This document shows, piece by piece, positions 12,493-24,159 of a DNA stretch of 64,000 nucleotides. Origin of the DNA: Pseudopithomyces maydicus (taxonomy: Eukaryota; Ascomycota; Dothideomycetes; Pleosporales; Didymosphaeriaceae); the NCBI GenBank assembly GCA_026873275.1, contig JANTUC010000011.1:1054001-1118000 (forward strand), written 5' to 3'. The position numbers and the translations under genes were made by a program. The notes under the pieces are model-generated. The model worked only from the letters and a program-made list of their open reading frames with translations, ran no database searches and was not told the origin of the DNA. The first letter of the stretch is position 1. The number at the start of each line of letters is the position of its first letter.

Positions 12493-13754
12493 GATGATAC
12501 TCTTTTCCTCGAAAGTCTCGAGGAGAATGGGATTATAACCCTCTAGGAAACCTCCAACTATAAGATGAGAACAGCGAATTGATGACAAACCACGCTGGCA
12601 CACAGGGACGACGAAACTGGGACAAGAAAGCAAGAATCATGAAATCTATAGAAATAATTCCTACTACCTTGAGCGAATTCGATGACTGGAATGAAGTGCT
12701 AGATCAGACTATATGCACAGTCAATCGTGGGTGTCATTGCTGAATAATTCATGCGGGGGAAATCGCCTTATTCAGCGGGGTTCCCACATGAGGGCCGCAC
12801 GACCCGACTTTAGACCAGTCGGCTGCGTTCCTTGTATCTTGTTCATACCAAGAAACGATAAGTAGAAAGACCTAAAAGGATGCGGGAAGTCTGCGGTGAG
12901 AGTGACGCGATTGGAAAGGGAGGCGATCTTGCGGGTAAGACGGGTACTATTGCGAATCAGGAAACGTCAGAATTGAGCGGGTGAAATTTCCTGATATAGT
13001 ATAATCGCTTTGGACGGAGCGCAAAGAGAGGCTTGCATAAGACACTTGAATATCAAGGTTCACGAGAAAACTTCAAATCTATTTTCAATTCTCCAGATTG
13101 CTGCTCCAAAGCCCATTTGAGCTAACATAAAGTCCTTCGTGATCATAATCTCGCCAGTTTCTTTGTAGGCCGGGGCAACCCTTGCAACGAGAACCGTCGA
13201 AACCATGTTTTCCGTCGGAAACCATACCGCAACTTTGAAAGTAAGCTAAGTCTGATATCTATTGATGCTGAGCTAGAGGGACGTTCCTACTTTCATCTAC
13301 CAATCCCATGGTTTTCAATCTTCCCACCGTCTCCTCTTGACTAAACTCCAACTGTACACCGACATTTATCAAAAGCACCAGCTTGGACAGTGAGCTTACC
13401 CAGTCCGTCATAGTATGTATTTTGCCATTTATAGTCTTATCTTTTATTCGATGGTTCCATCGAGAAGAAGTCGGTTATCTAGTGATTATTATGAAGAGTA
13501 CGAAAATAACCACAGCACTATGGTACTTTCTCAAAGAGTGCTGCTGAAATTTACACTTTGAGCGTGGGTTGCCTCGGATGCTATGCAATTGCTCCTGATA
13601 ACGCTGGCTTCTTCTACTACTTCGCTATCACCACTCTGGAGATTAACGCTCAAACTACTCCACACATGCGTACAATCATACAATACCCTATCTGATCCAT
13701 ATTCACGTCCTTCTCTTCTCGCCCTTTTTCTTCTTCGCCCCTAAGCACATCCAC
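12493..13754. other. Intergenic between MFS transporter and DDB1
   Basis: About 1.26 kb without a supported gene, holding the MFS promoter and the 3' region of DDB1. Several pyrimidine-rich tracts lie near 13700-13750, just beyond the DDB1 stop. No repeats recognised. Confidence 0.5.
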
Positions 13755-16700
13755 CTAATGCAATCTCCTCAACCCCTCCACTAAGCCTCTTACCTCCTCC
13801 ACACCCACGCCTAGCCCCTCTACAGCCTTTTTCTGCACTTCCTCGTTTGCATCTAAAAATCTTTCCAAGAACTCTCCATCCACAAATCTGTACGGCTCCT
13901 CGCTTTCCCGCACCTGGTTCCGGAAGGCGCGATATTTCGAGAATGGTACTTCTCCCAGCGAATGTGCCGTCTCCGCTAGGTTTGCCTGCAGCGTCATAAG
14001 CAGGTTCTGATGTGTCGGCGCGATAAGACCAAGTAGATACACCGCGCCTTCTACGGTAGCCATGAAGGCGCGGGGAACCACCACTGCGTCGGGTGCAGCA
14101 TCCACGTCGATGCGTCGGATACGATTCACCATCTCGCCGAGATGCATTTCTGCAGCTACGGTGAGCCGGCGCTTATCGTCTGTGGTGACGGCGTTGGGAT
14201 CGCGGACGAGAAGAGCGAGGTTGCCCTCTGCATCGGCTTCGAGGTATGTATTTTCTTCGACAGGGGCGACGGCTGTAGACCAGGTGGTCTGGAAATGGCG
14301 TGCAACTTCGGTAAGCGAGGCTGGAAGACCGGAGTCATCAGAAGGCGTATATTCGACTAGGACGACGGATTTCATGAGATCTCCAATTGCGATGAGAGAG
14401 TCGGTGACGACCATGTCGATGGGTGCGGTGGAACAACGGAAGGTTGCGAGCTTGGTGAGAGAGGGGAGGACTCAGGGAACTCGAGGTCGTAGATAACCAC
14501 TGTTTTGATAAGGGCGGCGACGAGTTTGCCATTACAGGTAGCAAGGCAGCGGCAGCCGCCTTTGACGGCGAGCTCGGTAACGAGCTTGAGTTGGCGATCC
14601 GGAGTCACCTCAAGGACGAGGATACGGCCGCGTTCGGTGGCGGCGGCTTCGTCGTCTAGATAGGCGGTGCCGAGTACGAACCTTTCGGAGAGGGTGCCTG
14701 AGCCATCGGGGAGGGTGCAGCGGATGACAGACTCTACAAGTTCCTGCTCTTTGAGCGGCCATGTGTCGAGTTCTTTGAATTGGATTTCGTCAACGAGCTT
14801 GAAGTGACTGAGAAGAATCTCCTCGCCACCCTTGAGAGTTCGCTTGATAGTGCCGAGACCGAATGCTCTGAGGCTGGGGGAGTATGCAATTCTCCGAACA
14901 GTCTCGTCTACCTTCAGCGTTTGAACGTGGGTTGTTCGTTCGGTGTCAACCAAAGCAATGCGCAAGTCTTCGGAGGTCGCTATCGCGATAGAATTAGGAT
15001 ATGCTTCCGAGTCGAATGAACATACGGTTGTCGCTTTCTCGGCAGTCACAGCGGAGTATACCAAGCGGCCCTCTGAGCTGTAGATGAGGGACGGGTGTTC
15101 GCATGTCGCAAATACATTAAAGAGGCCATTGCCGCGCGGTAAAGCTCTGAACGTTGCTTCCCTTGTTCCTAGGATGATGCTGTTTCGGCCGGACAGTTTC
15201 TTCGTTGAGGAATCAAATGAGTACGAGACGACTGTTCCATCTGTCATGGCTGCGAACAGTGTGGGTGGTGCATCGGAGAATATTTGTGTCAACAGAATGG
15301 AGCGTGGCACTGAATCCTCAGAAATGGACACGGAGACGTCAGGTTCCAAAGTAGAGAGTGAGCATATTGAAAGCTGTGAATTTTTCCAAAAGCCCAGGAA
15401 GCACACTGACCCTGGATCAGGAGTCAAGGCGACACAGGCGACTTGACTGTCGATGCTGAAGGTCTTTTCCTTTATTACGCTCAACCCATTGTTCGCATCC
15501 AGTACGGCTACGGACACTCCCCGAGAGATAGCAGTACGTGACTGTCGTTTACTGCTGCAGCTGTGATGGTTTTGCCGCTTGGTGGCAGCCACTCGGAGAC
15601 GATCATACCACCATCCAAGTCAGTTAGCCGTACACGTTCAGATGTGACTTGCACCAGCCGACCTTGCGATACGTTTGCTGCGACCAGGGTTGGCTCATTC
15701 AAAGCTAGTCCTAGAAACTCTTCCACCTCTTCGACATCACCCTGAGGGTCGAATCGGAAGACACGCGATTCGTTCACGAATGTCACTAGGAGCGTGTCAA
15801 CAAAGTCGGTCATGCCGTTGGACTTGAGACTGAACAGATTCGAGATGTGTTCCATCTCGGCCAAGACGCCGAGATGCTCCAGACCAACACCGCTGCGGAC
15901 ACTCCTCAGGCTACCATCCTGGAACGCTCCGCTCCCGGTGACAATTCTGGCCTGGCCGGAAGAGTACTCATTTGTCTGGCCCTCTCCCGATCGGTTACCC
16001 ATGTCCATTACGGTAAAGTCTAAGATGGGTGCAATGTTGGAAAAGCTCTGTACAATGTCTATGGACTTGTCGGCGATGCGGATGACTTGCGAGTCTCCCT
16101 GGTGCGAGCCGATGAAAACATAGCCTGCATCCAAGTAGACCAGGGTAGATGCACGCGATGTCTGACCAATGAGATCTAGTCTCCAGGATTGAAACCTGTT
16201 GTTCTCATTCAGCTCCAGCATGAAGAGATACAAACGACCGTAGTCGTCAGCGAGGACGAAGCGCTGGGCGTCTACCTGGGCCCATGCCACGAAGACGGTG
16301 GCTTCGTCCAGAGGCTGATGGTCGAATTGGCCAGTCTCGTCGTCGTAGTAGCCGATGGAAGTCTCACCGACTACGATGAGGCCATGGGTAGGGGCTTCGA
16401 TGGGGATGAGGTGGGCTGCCCCGAGCTCTAGATCGCCACGGTAGCTCTCGGCATCGTCCAGGTCAATGGATTCAGCAGCCTGGTACTTGATTTCACGTAT
16501 CCTGAGCTTGACGGTGGAGTATGTGTCCTCGTACAGCAGAGCCAGCTTTGGCTTGTCGTCGGCAGAGCGCGGGTGCAGAAAAGCAGACGAGCGGACAAAC
16601 ATCTCGGGCAGGCGGGACGGCTGAGGCAGGCCGAGATGGGAGATGTCGGGCTCCTGCTTTCTCTTCTTGCCCCGCTGGACGAGGGGTATGACGGTCACGA

Positions 16701-17161
16701 TGCCCTCGTAGACCTCGAGGGTCATGAAGCGGCCGGTGGGGTCGACATGGCACCGCTCTCCGGTCTGGGACTCCCTCGCTGCGCTGTCGGCGATGCTCTC
16801 GAAGGTCTTCTCGGTCTGGATCTGCTTTTTCTCCAGGTTCCACTTCAGGGTGAAGTACATGAAGCGGTCGGTGCCGACGAAGAGGTGGTCGGTCGGGGAC
16901 AGGGCGGGCCGGAGGCTCTGCAGCATGGTGACCTTGCCATAAATGTGGCGCGAGAGCTGCAGCTCAAGGCCATGCTCGTTCTGGGTGTAGAACTCGAGGC
17001 GGTTCGCTTTCCTACGGGCCGGGTCAGTCGTGTGGAGTCGGCAGTGTCGTCATATGGAGGGCTTACGCCACGACGAGGCAGTCCTCGTCCGGGGCCAGGA
17101 AGGCAAGCTTGAGGGCATGGCGAATGCTGCTCGGGCGGTGGATGGGCGCAACGTAGGCCAT
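13755..17161 (-). CDS. ddb1: DNA damage-binding protein 1 (DDB1)
   Basis: The start ATG at 17161 opens a 95-nt exon ended by a GTAAGC donor; a 55-nt intron (17012-17066) leads to one long exon to 13755. The N-terminus (MAYVAPIHRPSSIRHAL) and the C-terminal helical segment are those of DDB1, the beta-propeller adaptor that links Cul4 ubiquitin ligases to substrate receptors in the nucleus. Expected order is three propellers (A, B, C) and a C-terminal helical domain; the reading length is about 1,117 aa, normal for fungi. Two single-base gaps break the frame: at the CCCC of 15519-15522 (GGGG in the gene) and at GGGG 14463-14466 (CCCC in the gene). Adding one base at each restores the family sequence exactly, so error is more likely than decay. 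It shares a head-to-head promoter with the Pol III subunit gene. Confidence 0.9.
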
Positions 17162-17541
17162 GCTGGCGCGGGTGCAGAGGCGGTGGACGGGGGAGGGCGG
17201 CTGCAAAAGCTACATGCATGCACCTGGGCACCTGTGGCCTACTGATTAGAGAGACAGCAACAGTCTAGTGAATGCTCGGAGCTATGTGGTGCTCTAACGC
17301 CGTCATGGCGCCCTGGAGACGCGCTATGCACGGGGCGGGCCAGGGTGGAACGCGGGGCGGCAACTTTTGCTGCGCGCGCGCAGGAGAAAAGAGGAAAGTG
17401 AAAAGAGAGGCCGCCGACCGAGCAGGCCAACACGCTGCTCAGCCATCCGCGATTGGTACACTGCGACCGCTCGCCCACCCCCTCTCGCTCCCTCGCTCCC
17501 TCGCTCCCTCGCCCGCCCGCCGCAGCAAAGCCCCCGCAGCC
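17162..17541. promoter_or_regulatory. Bidirectional promoter, DDB1 / RPC5
   Basis: The 380 nt between the divergent ATGs of DDB1 and RPC5 must carry both promoters. It is GC-rich, with a CT-rich run (repeated ctcgctcc units, about 17478-17512) just upstream of the RPC5 start. Such CT-rich leaders are common before fungal housekeeping starts. No TATA box is convincing. Confidence 0.6.
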
Positions 17542-18639
17542 ATGGACGACGACGACCCCGTCATCGCCGAGTACGACGTCTTCATCACGCCCGAGATGGA
17601 GCAGCAGCTGTACGTGCTGCAGTATCTCAACCGCCGCCCCAACCAGCACTTTGTGAAGAGCGAGGGCGCCGTGCCGTCCGAGGTGCGCCTCAAGGAGCAG
17701 TCCGGCTTCATCGAGGTCGACGTCCAGCTGCCCATGCAGTCCAACTACAACCGCCAGCAGGGCGTGCGCTGGGGGAGGCCATGCGCAAGACGAAGCAGCT
17801 CGGCCAGAAGGCCTTTGGCATTGCTTCGGGTTTCGAGCGCGTCATGCCTCGCCAATCGCGCCCCGGCGCGCCTCAGGACGCCCAGCAGCAGCCTGCTCTC
17901 GACGACGACTCCAACTTTGACGAGTACGTTGCTAACTTTGAAGATGCCAACGAGAAGGGACACGTGCTGAACACCCAGACATACGGCGGCCAGATTGTCA
18001 ACGAGGACGGCAAGGGCCCGACCTACATGGTGGGGACCTTCAAGAAGAGTATGCCCTTAGCTGTCCGCCTGTCCAGTCATCCACTGACCCGAGCCAGACC
18101 AGCTGTACCTGACCCGCCTCAACGGCCTCGTGCAGCTGCGAACCCAGTTCCACCACCTCGACGCCGTGAGCCAGCTCGAAGCCGCCCAGCGTAGGCGTGA
18201 GAAGGAGGCGCAAGAGGGCGCGAGGGTGGCCGAGCCCAAAGCTTTCATGCCCACCGTCAAGAAGGCCGGCGGCGACACCCAGGCTGAAATCACCCAGGCC
18301 TTCATGAAGGCCGCCAACGCCGAGAAGTGGAACAAGCTGATCTACAACTACGAAGATGTGTGTGCCTCCTTCCACCCGACCACTGCTACTCTCTGACCTG
18401 TCCCGCAGACCGATGCCTCCTATGCTGCCTTCGAAGAACGACTTTTCATCGAAGACCCAGACAAGGCCTTGAAGCTGCATGCGAACATGATTGACGACCA
18501 GTATCTCGATGCCATCAGTGCACCTTCGGTCGGAAAAGCCGTCAGGAAGAAGTCTCACAAGCGACAGGATACAATCGACATCTCCGACGACTCCGATAAC
18601 GAACACGAGGTCGGCACCGCCATGGATACTACAACTTGA
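17542..18639 (+). CDS. RNA polymerase III subunit Rpc5 (yeast Rpc37-like)
   Basis: Exons 17542-18048, 18098-18357 and 18409-18639, with 49- and 51-nt introns; the phases fit. The protein starts with an acidic MDDDDPVIAEYDVFI leader and a region typical of the Rpc5/Rpc37 family, which pairs with Rpc4/Rpc53 in the TFIIF-like heterodimer of Pol III used in initiation and termination. One base is missing in the GGGGG at 17771-17775: the frame before it reads ...QQGVRW and only the +1-base frame continues into EAMRKTKQLGQKAFG. Corrected length is about 332 aa. The C-terminal part is Lys/Glu-rich with an acidic DISDDSDNE tail. Head-to-head with DDB1. Confidence 0.82.
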
Positions 18640-19239
18640 AGTACGCGAGTAACCTGGGCACACCACATCGAGCTGATCTCATGTAAAACGGGTTCCCCTC
18701 GCCAGAAGTGGGCTTCGACTACCCGACGACCCATCGTTGGCCGAAGGCATGCCACGCCGCATCATCCAACGTAGATTTTCTGACGCCGCAAAAATGAGAT
18801 TCTGGGCATGTTCCAAGACGGGGGCAGCAAACCGTCATGGCTGGCACGACTGGCCATGCTAATGCTTAGAGGTACAGCTTGAATGACCCTTCGATTCACA
18901 GGACGTCAGAAAGAGCAGCATGTGATGATCTTGTCTACGATGCGAGCACGCGAAGAAAAGGGCCAATATACGTTTGTTACATCGTTGCTGTTTTGTAAGC
19001 ATCCATGCACACATATGCACTAGTACCCAACTTCCTGTAGTAGTCTATTTGAGATGAGAGGGGTATCACCATCCCACGAGCATCCAATGCAAACATGACT
19101 TCTACAAAGCCCAACATGTATCTTCCCAAAGACCTCTCTGGTCAAACCCCATATTTCGGAGTGACAATAAGTACCAGCTGCATCATCTCCATTCGTTTCC
19201 CACCCGCCTGCAGGTGCCTTTTCCTTCCTCCTTTTCACC
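18640..19239. other. Intergenic, RPC5 to PAN-domain gene
   Basis: About 0.6 kb with no supported gene. It contains the RPC5 3' region and the promoter of the PAN-domain gene; a CT-rich stretch (about 19196-19238) leads directly to the caccATGG start context of the latter. Confidence 0.5.
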
Positions 19240-20321
19240 ATGGTCTACGTAGTCAAGATCGCATCCGCCACACTCTCTCTAGGCTCCCACATCGCCCGCC
19301 AAAACACCGCTTGCCCATCTAATCCCGTGTGTCCCGCCAACAACGGCTGCATCTCGTACTCCGCCCGTCTCGCCTCGTCACACTGTGTCTGACACGAAGC
19401 AGGACAACTGCCAATGGTGCGAAATTCCAGGTTGCTTGCGACACCGATTACTATGGATTTGACTTCCAGACCAGTCAAGTGGGTTTTTTCTTTTTTCGAA
19501 CATGGCTTTGCAGGGCTGTATTGACTTTATGTCGTGATAGGCCTCTACGTATAAAGATTGTCTGTATGCGTGCTCGGTGACGCAGACGTGTGTGGCGGTT
19601 AGCTATACAGCGGGTACTTGTTACCTGAAGAATAAGGTCACTTCCAAGCCGGTGCACAAGTATGGTTTTTGCTTCTCTTTTTCTTTCCTTCTTTCTTTCT
19701 GTCCCTCCTTCCTGCCTTCCCTCCTACCAACCTTCCCTCCTTCCTATGCTACTTCCTTCCTGCCTTCCTTCCTATCTGACTTCTATCGCCTTTACTCTTT
19801 ATACCTCCTCAGGAAACAACCTCCATCCAGTTTCGATCTTCACAACCCCCACCCTCATCATCATCATCATCTAATACCATTCAGCACTGCCGTCGAAGGC
19901 GCCACTCTCACCGGCCCCTCCCGCGCCTCACCCACTCCCATCCCCCACTCCTTCTGCTCCTCTCCACTCAAATGCCCTACCACCAACAATTGCATTTACC
20001 CCGCAGGACCCGGTGGTCTGCGCCTCAAGCCCTTCGTTCTGGCCTGCACTACCGATTTCTACGGCGGGGACCTGAGCAATGCACCTGCTGCCGACATCGC
20101 GGCGTGCGTCAATCAATGTGCAGTTGTGGGGCAGTGTGTGGCTGTCAGCTACAAGATCTCGACCAAGACATGTTATCTGAAGAAGGAGTTGAAGAAGGGA
20201 ATTTATTCATCGGATGTCACTGGTGAGTGGAGTTCACTTCTTGCCAGGTTAGAAACATGCGAGGCTGCAAGGCTGACGTGTTGTAGGTGCGTACGTTCTA
20301 TTGAACTTTGGGGGGTGCTAG
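19240..20321 (+). CDS. PAN/apple-domain protein, probably secreted
   Basis: A five-exon model keeps frame throughout: 19240-19355, 19403-19478, 19586-19659, 19885-20222, 20287-20321, giving 212 aa. Branch points CTGAC and CTAATAC precede the acceptors at 19402 and 19884. Two short Cys-rich modules are visible, each with a VACxTDxYG motif and a CVAVSYxxxTCYLK motif, as in PAN_4/apple domains that bind carbohydrate or protein. The first module is short of residues between these motifs, so one exon may be missing. The N-terminus is weakly hydrophobic and could be a signal peptide. Fungal relatives are secreted or wall-associated; function here is unknown. The 225-nt third intron is packed with CCTT/CTTT repeats, and an open frame runs right through it, which is misleading. 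Confidence 0.6.
19676..19790. repeat. Polypyrimidine microsatellite inside an intron
   Basis: Imperfect CTTT, CCTT and CTTCC repeats run for about 115 nt within the proposed third intron of the PAN-domain gene. The tract is almost purely pyrimidine on the + strand. Confidence 0.75.
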
Positions 20322-20814
20322 GTGTAGGAGTGCAAGTTGCAGAGAATTTGATCAATGGAGTAATAGGGGCATTGGATGGGGGAATATTAGGAGGGGGTTT
20401 GTAGATAGGTGGAAGCATGGAAGAAACGAGATCGGGAACGCTGGATTTACCGGTACTGCGCTTATTTTGCGATTTTGATTCTTTCGTATTTTAAAGATTG
20501 TACTCTTTGTCAAGTTCCTTAATTTTTCTCGAAGGATTGTTGCAGCGCCCGCTGGGCGCTTTTGGCATCTTGACCATCATGCACAACACTGAATTATTAT
20601 GCTCCCATTCTGCAATTCAGACCAGGCCTCAAGCGCTGACACATTCTGACTACCCTTACGGGGATATACTGTATATATATACATCAGGGCCGGAAGGCAA
20701 CCTATTATGGTACATGCACTACTAGGAAGCATTAGAATTAAACATGTTATACCGTTTCATATTTTAACGACCAAGTAACAACCCAGTTGAAAAATCAGGT
20801 GTACTTCCGAAAAC
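20322..20814. other. Intergenic, no recognised feature
   Basis: About 0.5 kb between the PAN-domain gene and an uncertain minus-strand ORF. A short tatatatat run occurs near 20671. If the minus-strand ORF has a further exon after its GTAAGT at 20818, it would lie here, but I could not place it. Confidence 0.4.
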
Positions 20815-21257
20815 TTACCCTACCATGAATGCATGTCCCTGGATAGACAGTCCCACACACCAGTCTTTTGCCAGCCTAGGATAAGGGAATACACGAACAA
20901 AATCAAACGCAGTATCTGAGACATTGAAGGCGTTGGCTTCAACCGCCTCGACCGCCTGAATGATTGCATGGCTGCCCAATAGATTGTCATGATTGAAAAT
21001 CGGACATTCTGGGTGGTTGAATTGCATTTGTATGACCCATACATAAGAAGATACGCTTTCGGGTATGACATCAATCACAGGCATTTGCAAGGTCGTGGAA
21101 ATACAGTCGAGACGTGTATTTTTAAACGCTGCTTTTGCATACGCTGAGGTACGGCCCCATAATCTATTGCTATCAACTTAGCGTCTGATTGTGCCCCCCA
21201 GGCGAACCATCTTGGAGATATCATGAACGGGATGAGAGATAATATCGTCTCTTCCAT
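20815..21257 (-). CDS. Uncertain hypothetical ORF pair
   Basis: Two overlapping minus-strand frames join into about 147 residues if one base is added in the TTTTT at 21119-21123 (AAAAA in the gene), the same kind of break seen in conserved genes nearby. The start would be ATG 21257. The sequence looks coding-like (IDYGAVPQRM, DVIPESVSSYVWVIQ) but matches no family I recognise. The 3' end is followed at once by a GTAAGT, so an intron and another exon may exist. It runs against the F-box gene. Confidence 0.3.
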
Positions 21258-21302
21258 TTCACGTCCCCAAAAGTTGAAATTGCATTCCCTAGATCGAGTA
21301 TT

Positions 21303-22688
21303 ATGAATATGGATGTTCTCTGTGTATTGTGTGGTGCGCCATTCGCTTTCCAAAGTGAGATACGCATTACGGACTCAGATCGGACAGAGTTTCAAGTGAG
21401 TGATTCTTCACAGAGATATATACCTGAACATCCACGGAATTTGAAAAGCAGGTGCCTGTATCGTGATGGACTATCAAGCTTGATTATTCTCATGCTTACT
21501 GAACCTGCACTAGTGGCTTCATGATGTTCAACTTATCGGAAAGTCCTCTACCTTTCGCACACAGAGCATGACCAGTACTAGTACTGGCTCGCTTCTCCAT
21601 GAGATTGTTCACGGGGAAGTTATTATCTCAGAAACAATATACTGGTCTGTTTTGGAATCCGACTGCTTTTATATGCACGATTCCGTCTACGGCGTTCTGG
21701 ACGAGGACTCTTCCGGAGACGTGATCTTTCCCCTACACGAAAGATGTATTCAACTTAGCTATCGGGCAGTAGATTTTCATTATGGCGCGGACAAATCAAG
21801 GCATCACCTCAATCACAAAAAGCGGCTTTACGAAGCGTTGAAAAAGCGCTATTTGTACGCCAAACACTCGGATACTATCATGTATCCCGATATTTCAAGT
21901 AAATTTCCAACCATACATACCGTGGAGAATTGTGGAACAAGATTTGCGGACAGATCTCAATGTTGCTGTAGAGAACTGAAGGTATTGCGGACTTCTGTGC
22001 TCGTGGTGCCTGGCTAACACGTACACTTACCTAGAAATACCTAAGCGATCCAATATCAGTGCAAGGCATTCCAGCATACGTTTGCGATATGATTCAAGAG
22101 AAATCTTTGATGATTAATCAGTCGTCTCAGTTAGATGGTGCTATTCGCCCGGTTCCCATACCGACATGCGACCTCGAAAGCTTTCCTGGAGAAATCATCG
22201 ATTATATTACAGACCATCTCCCTGCGCGTAGTACCCTCGCCCTGCACTGCTCCAGCAAAATTCATTCGAATAAAGTTCAACTGGATGATCGCTTTTGGAG
22301 ATCACGTTTATGTGACGGAAGTCTTTTGCTATACATCTGGGATATGAAGGAGCAAGAACTAAAACAACGTATCTCTGGTACCAGCGAATGGGATTGAAGG
22401 GCTCTGATTTGGAATCTCGCAACCAATTTCAGTGAGGGTCGCCAGTCTTGTACTACTCCCTCAGGGCTTTGGAACCGTCGTAGGATCCTAAATCGCATCG
22501 AAGAAATCCTGGTGGACGCATCGACTTTTCCATGCGAACAAAGTATTTTGCCACTTTTAATTCGAGTGAGCGAGAACCATGCGAGCGCCTACATACCACG
22601 AATCTTGGTCTCCCTTGCGGTAGTACTGGCATGGGCTTTACATAGGTGGACAAATAGAGAGGTGCTTCGTTCTAGCGGCTGGTGGTGA
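21303..22688 (+). pseudogene. F-box protein gene with internal stop
   Basis: Exons 21303-21451, 21514-21981 and 22035-22688. The first exon has a CVLCGAPF zinc-knuckle-like start common in ascomycete F-box proteins. A one-base gap in AAAA (21444-21447) must be filled for exon 1 to join WLHDVQLIG in exon 2. The 53-nt second intron has a GGCTAAC branch. An F-box (DLESFPGEIIDYITDHL) lies near nt 22171-22290, followed by DRFWRSRLCDGS. The frame then meets TGA at 22395-22397, where relatives appear to have Trp (EWDW), and continues open for 96 more codons of family-like sequence to TGA 22686. F-box proteins recruit substrates to SCF ubiquitin ligases. With the stop it would be truncated after the F-box; whether it still works is unknown. 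Confidence 0.6.
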
Positions 22689-22768
22689 GATTCAAGTACG
22701 TAACAGTGAAAATAATTTATTTTCTTTTCTGATGCATGCAAAATTCAAAACTATCATGCATCTAAGCT

Positions 22769-23647
22769 TCAGCTATTCCCATGCGCCATTGCCTCTATGA
22801 ACTTCGTCCAGCCTTTCCCAAAACTGTTGTACACGCTCTTTTTCCGGTCTGTTACAAAGATATATTCTGCCTTGTTCCTGAGGGTGTTCACAACAAAATC
22901 TCCTATCATGTCTTCTGGCACTGCGTATATCATGTAACTCGTTTGGTCGCGGCTGAGCGACGACGTTGCAAGCCATTCTTGATACTGGCTGCTTTTGAAA
23001 TCAGAATATCCTATTTCCGCTACGGTCGCAATATCCAATCCAGGGCTCGCAAGCCTCAAGTCTGATGCAGTTCCTGGGTTATGTATAACCTATGGTCCTC
23101 CGTCAGCCAGTCTCGATTGTAGCAAAGAGCTGCAAGATTACCATTTTGCTCCCCATAATTCCATGAGTTGCCTTCACATGCCTAGTAATTGTGTCCAGGA
23201 AGTCTTTGGCCTTTTCCGAGAATACATTGGGTGTCTCGTCGAAAAAGATGCCGCTCACAGCCAAGCCTCGGAACCTATTATCCTGGGACCAACCGGCGTA
23301 TTGATTCACATCTTTCAATACCTGCTCCATGGGGCGATTACAGTAATCAGTGCTAACGTAACCTACCACCTGTACATTTGGGTGAACGGCCAAGGCCGGA
23401 GTCTGGCGGACATAATCAGCGTTGGGCCACCATGGCTCAGATCCAGGTCCGCTATTCGGATTCACAATGATCACAAACTCGAGCTTCGGATTCAGTACGA
23501 TTCTGTGATGACAATGAGTGACACCAGACGCGAGTGGGGTAAGGGAGAAGGGGAAAGGTACACTCGGAAAAGGGGATCCCATGCGCCTGGGTCGGGATAG
23601 ATGTACAAAGGTACAAGGACCTTCGATCGCAGGATTGGCGAGTCCAT
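22769..23647 (-). CDS. Spherulin-4-like protein
   Basis: Exons 23647-23562, 23502-23142 and 23089-22769; the introns (59 and 52 nt) have GTACCT/ACAG and GTAATC/ATAG boundaries with a CTGAC branch before the latter. The 255-aa product matches the spherulation-specific family 4 (PF12138) pattern: VLVPLYIYPDPGAW near the start, VIIVNPNSGPGSEP, GYVSTDYCNRP, GIFFDETP, VIHNPGT and a C-terminal YNSFGKGWTKFIEA. The fold is a TIM-barrel-like glycoside-hydrolase relative; members are linked to spherulation, spores or galactosaminogalactan processing. The DETP motif keeps the acidic residue expected at the active end of the barrel. No signal peptide is visible at this ATG, although many relatives are secreted, so an upstream exon is possible. 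Confidence 0.8.
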
Positions 23648-24159
23648 TATGATGCAAATGTGTGTCAGTGCGTGAATTTGCATAGGTACTTAAGTAAGAA
23701 GTGCTATATAGACCTGCCGATACCCCTGCTATGATTGACCAATCACTGAATAGCCACGTTTCTTCGTGTCTGTAAGGTTAGCTAAGCTACTTGCGCGCAC
23801 CCTTCTTCGAAGCATTGACAATGTTTGCTTTTTACACTGACAACACTTCTACAAATGCTGCTCCAATTCCCCTTGACATGCTGTTACCGAAACTGTGTCT
23901 GTCATCGCAGGCTTGCGCGATTCCCTAATCGAGCTACCTTTGGAATACTGAAGCTTGGCTATCTCCATACTTCAGCTCTTCGACCCGTGCAAGCTTGATG
24001 AAGCTTGCTCATTCAGGTAATTAGTGCTGCTGCGTTCCTAGATGCTCCTTGCTGGATGGTTCTTTGTAGATCTTTTGTCAATTGCTTGAGTAGGTACTCC
24101 TCCATGAAGTACAATATAGTCGAAAATAATTTTCGATGATCATCGAAAGGTTAGGATCT
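23648..24159. other. Intergenic, Ctr to spherulin-4
   Basis: About 0.5 kb, AT-leaning, holding the spherulin-4 promoter and the 3' region of the Ctr gene. Nothing else recognised. Confidence 0.5.

Noticed and set aside
17367..18194. 275-codon frame starting before RPC5
   Set aside because: Only the part after about 17776 belongs to RPC5; the 5' part is Arg/Pro-rich shadow translation of the CT-rich leader and of the other frame.
19577..20404. Continuous 275-codon ORF through the pyrimidine tract
   Set aside because: It translates intron repeat as Ser/Leu/Pro low-complexity sequence, and splice signals flank the tract.
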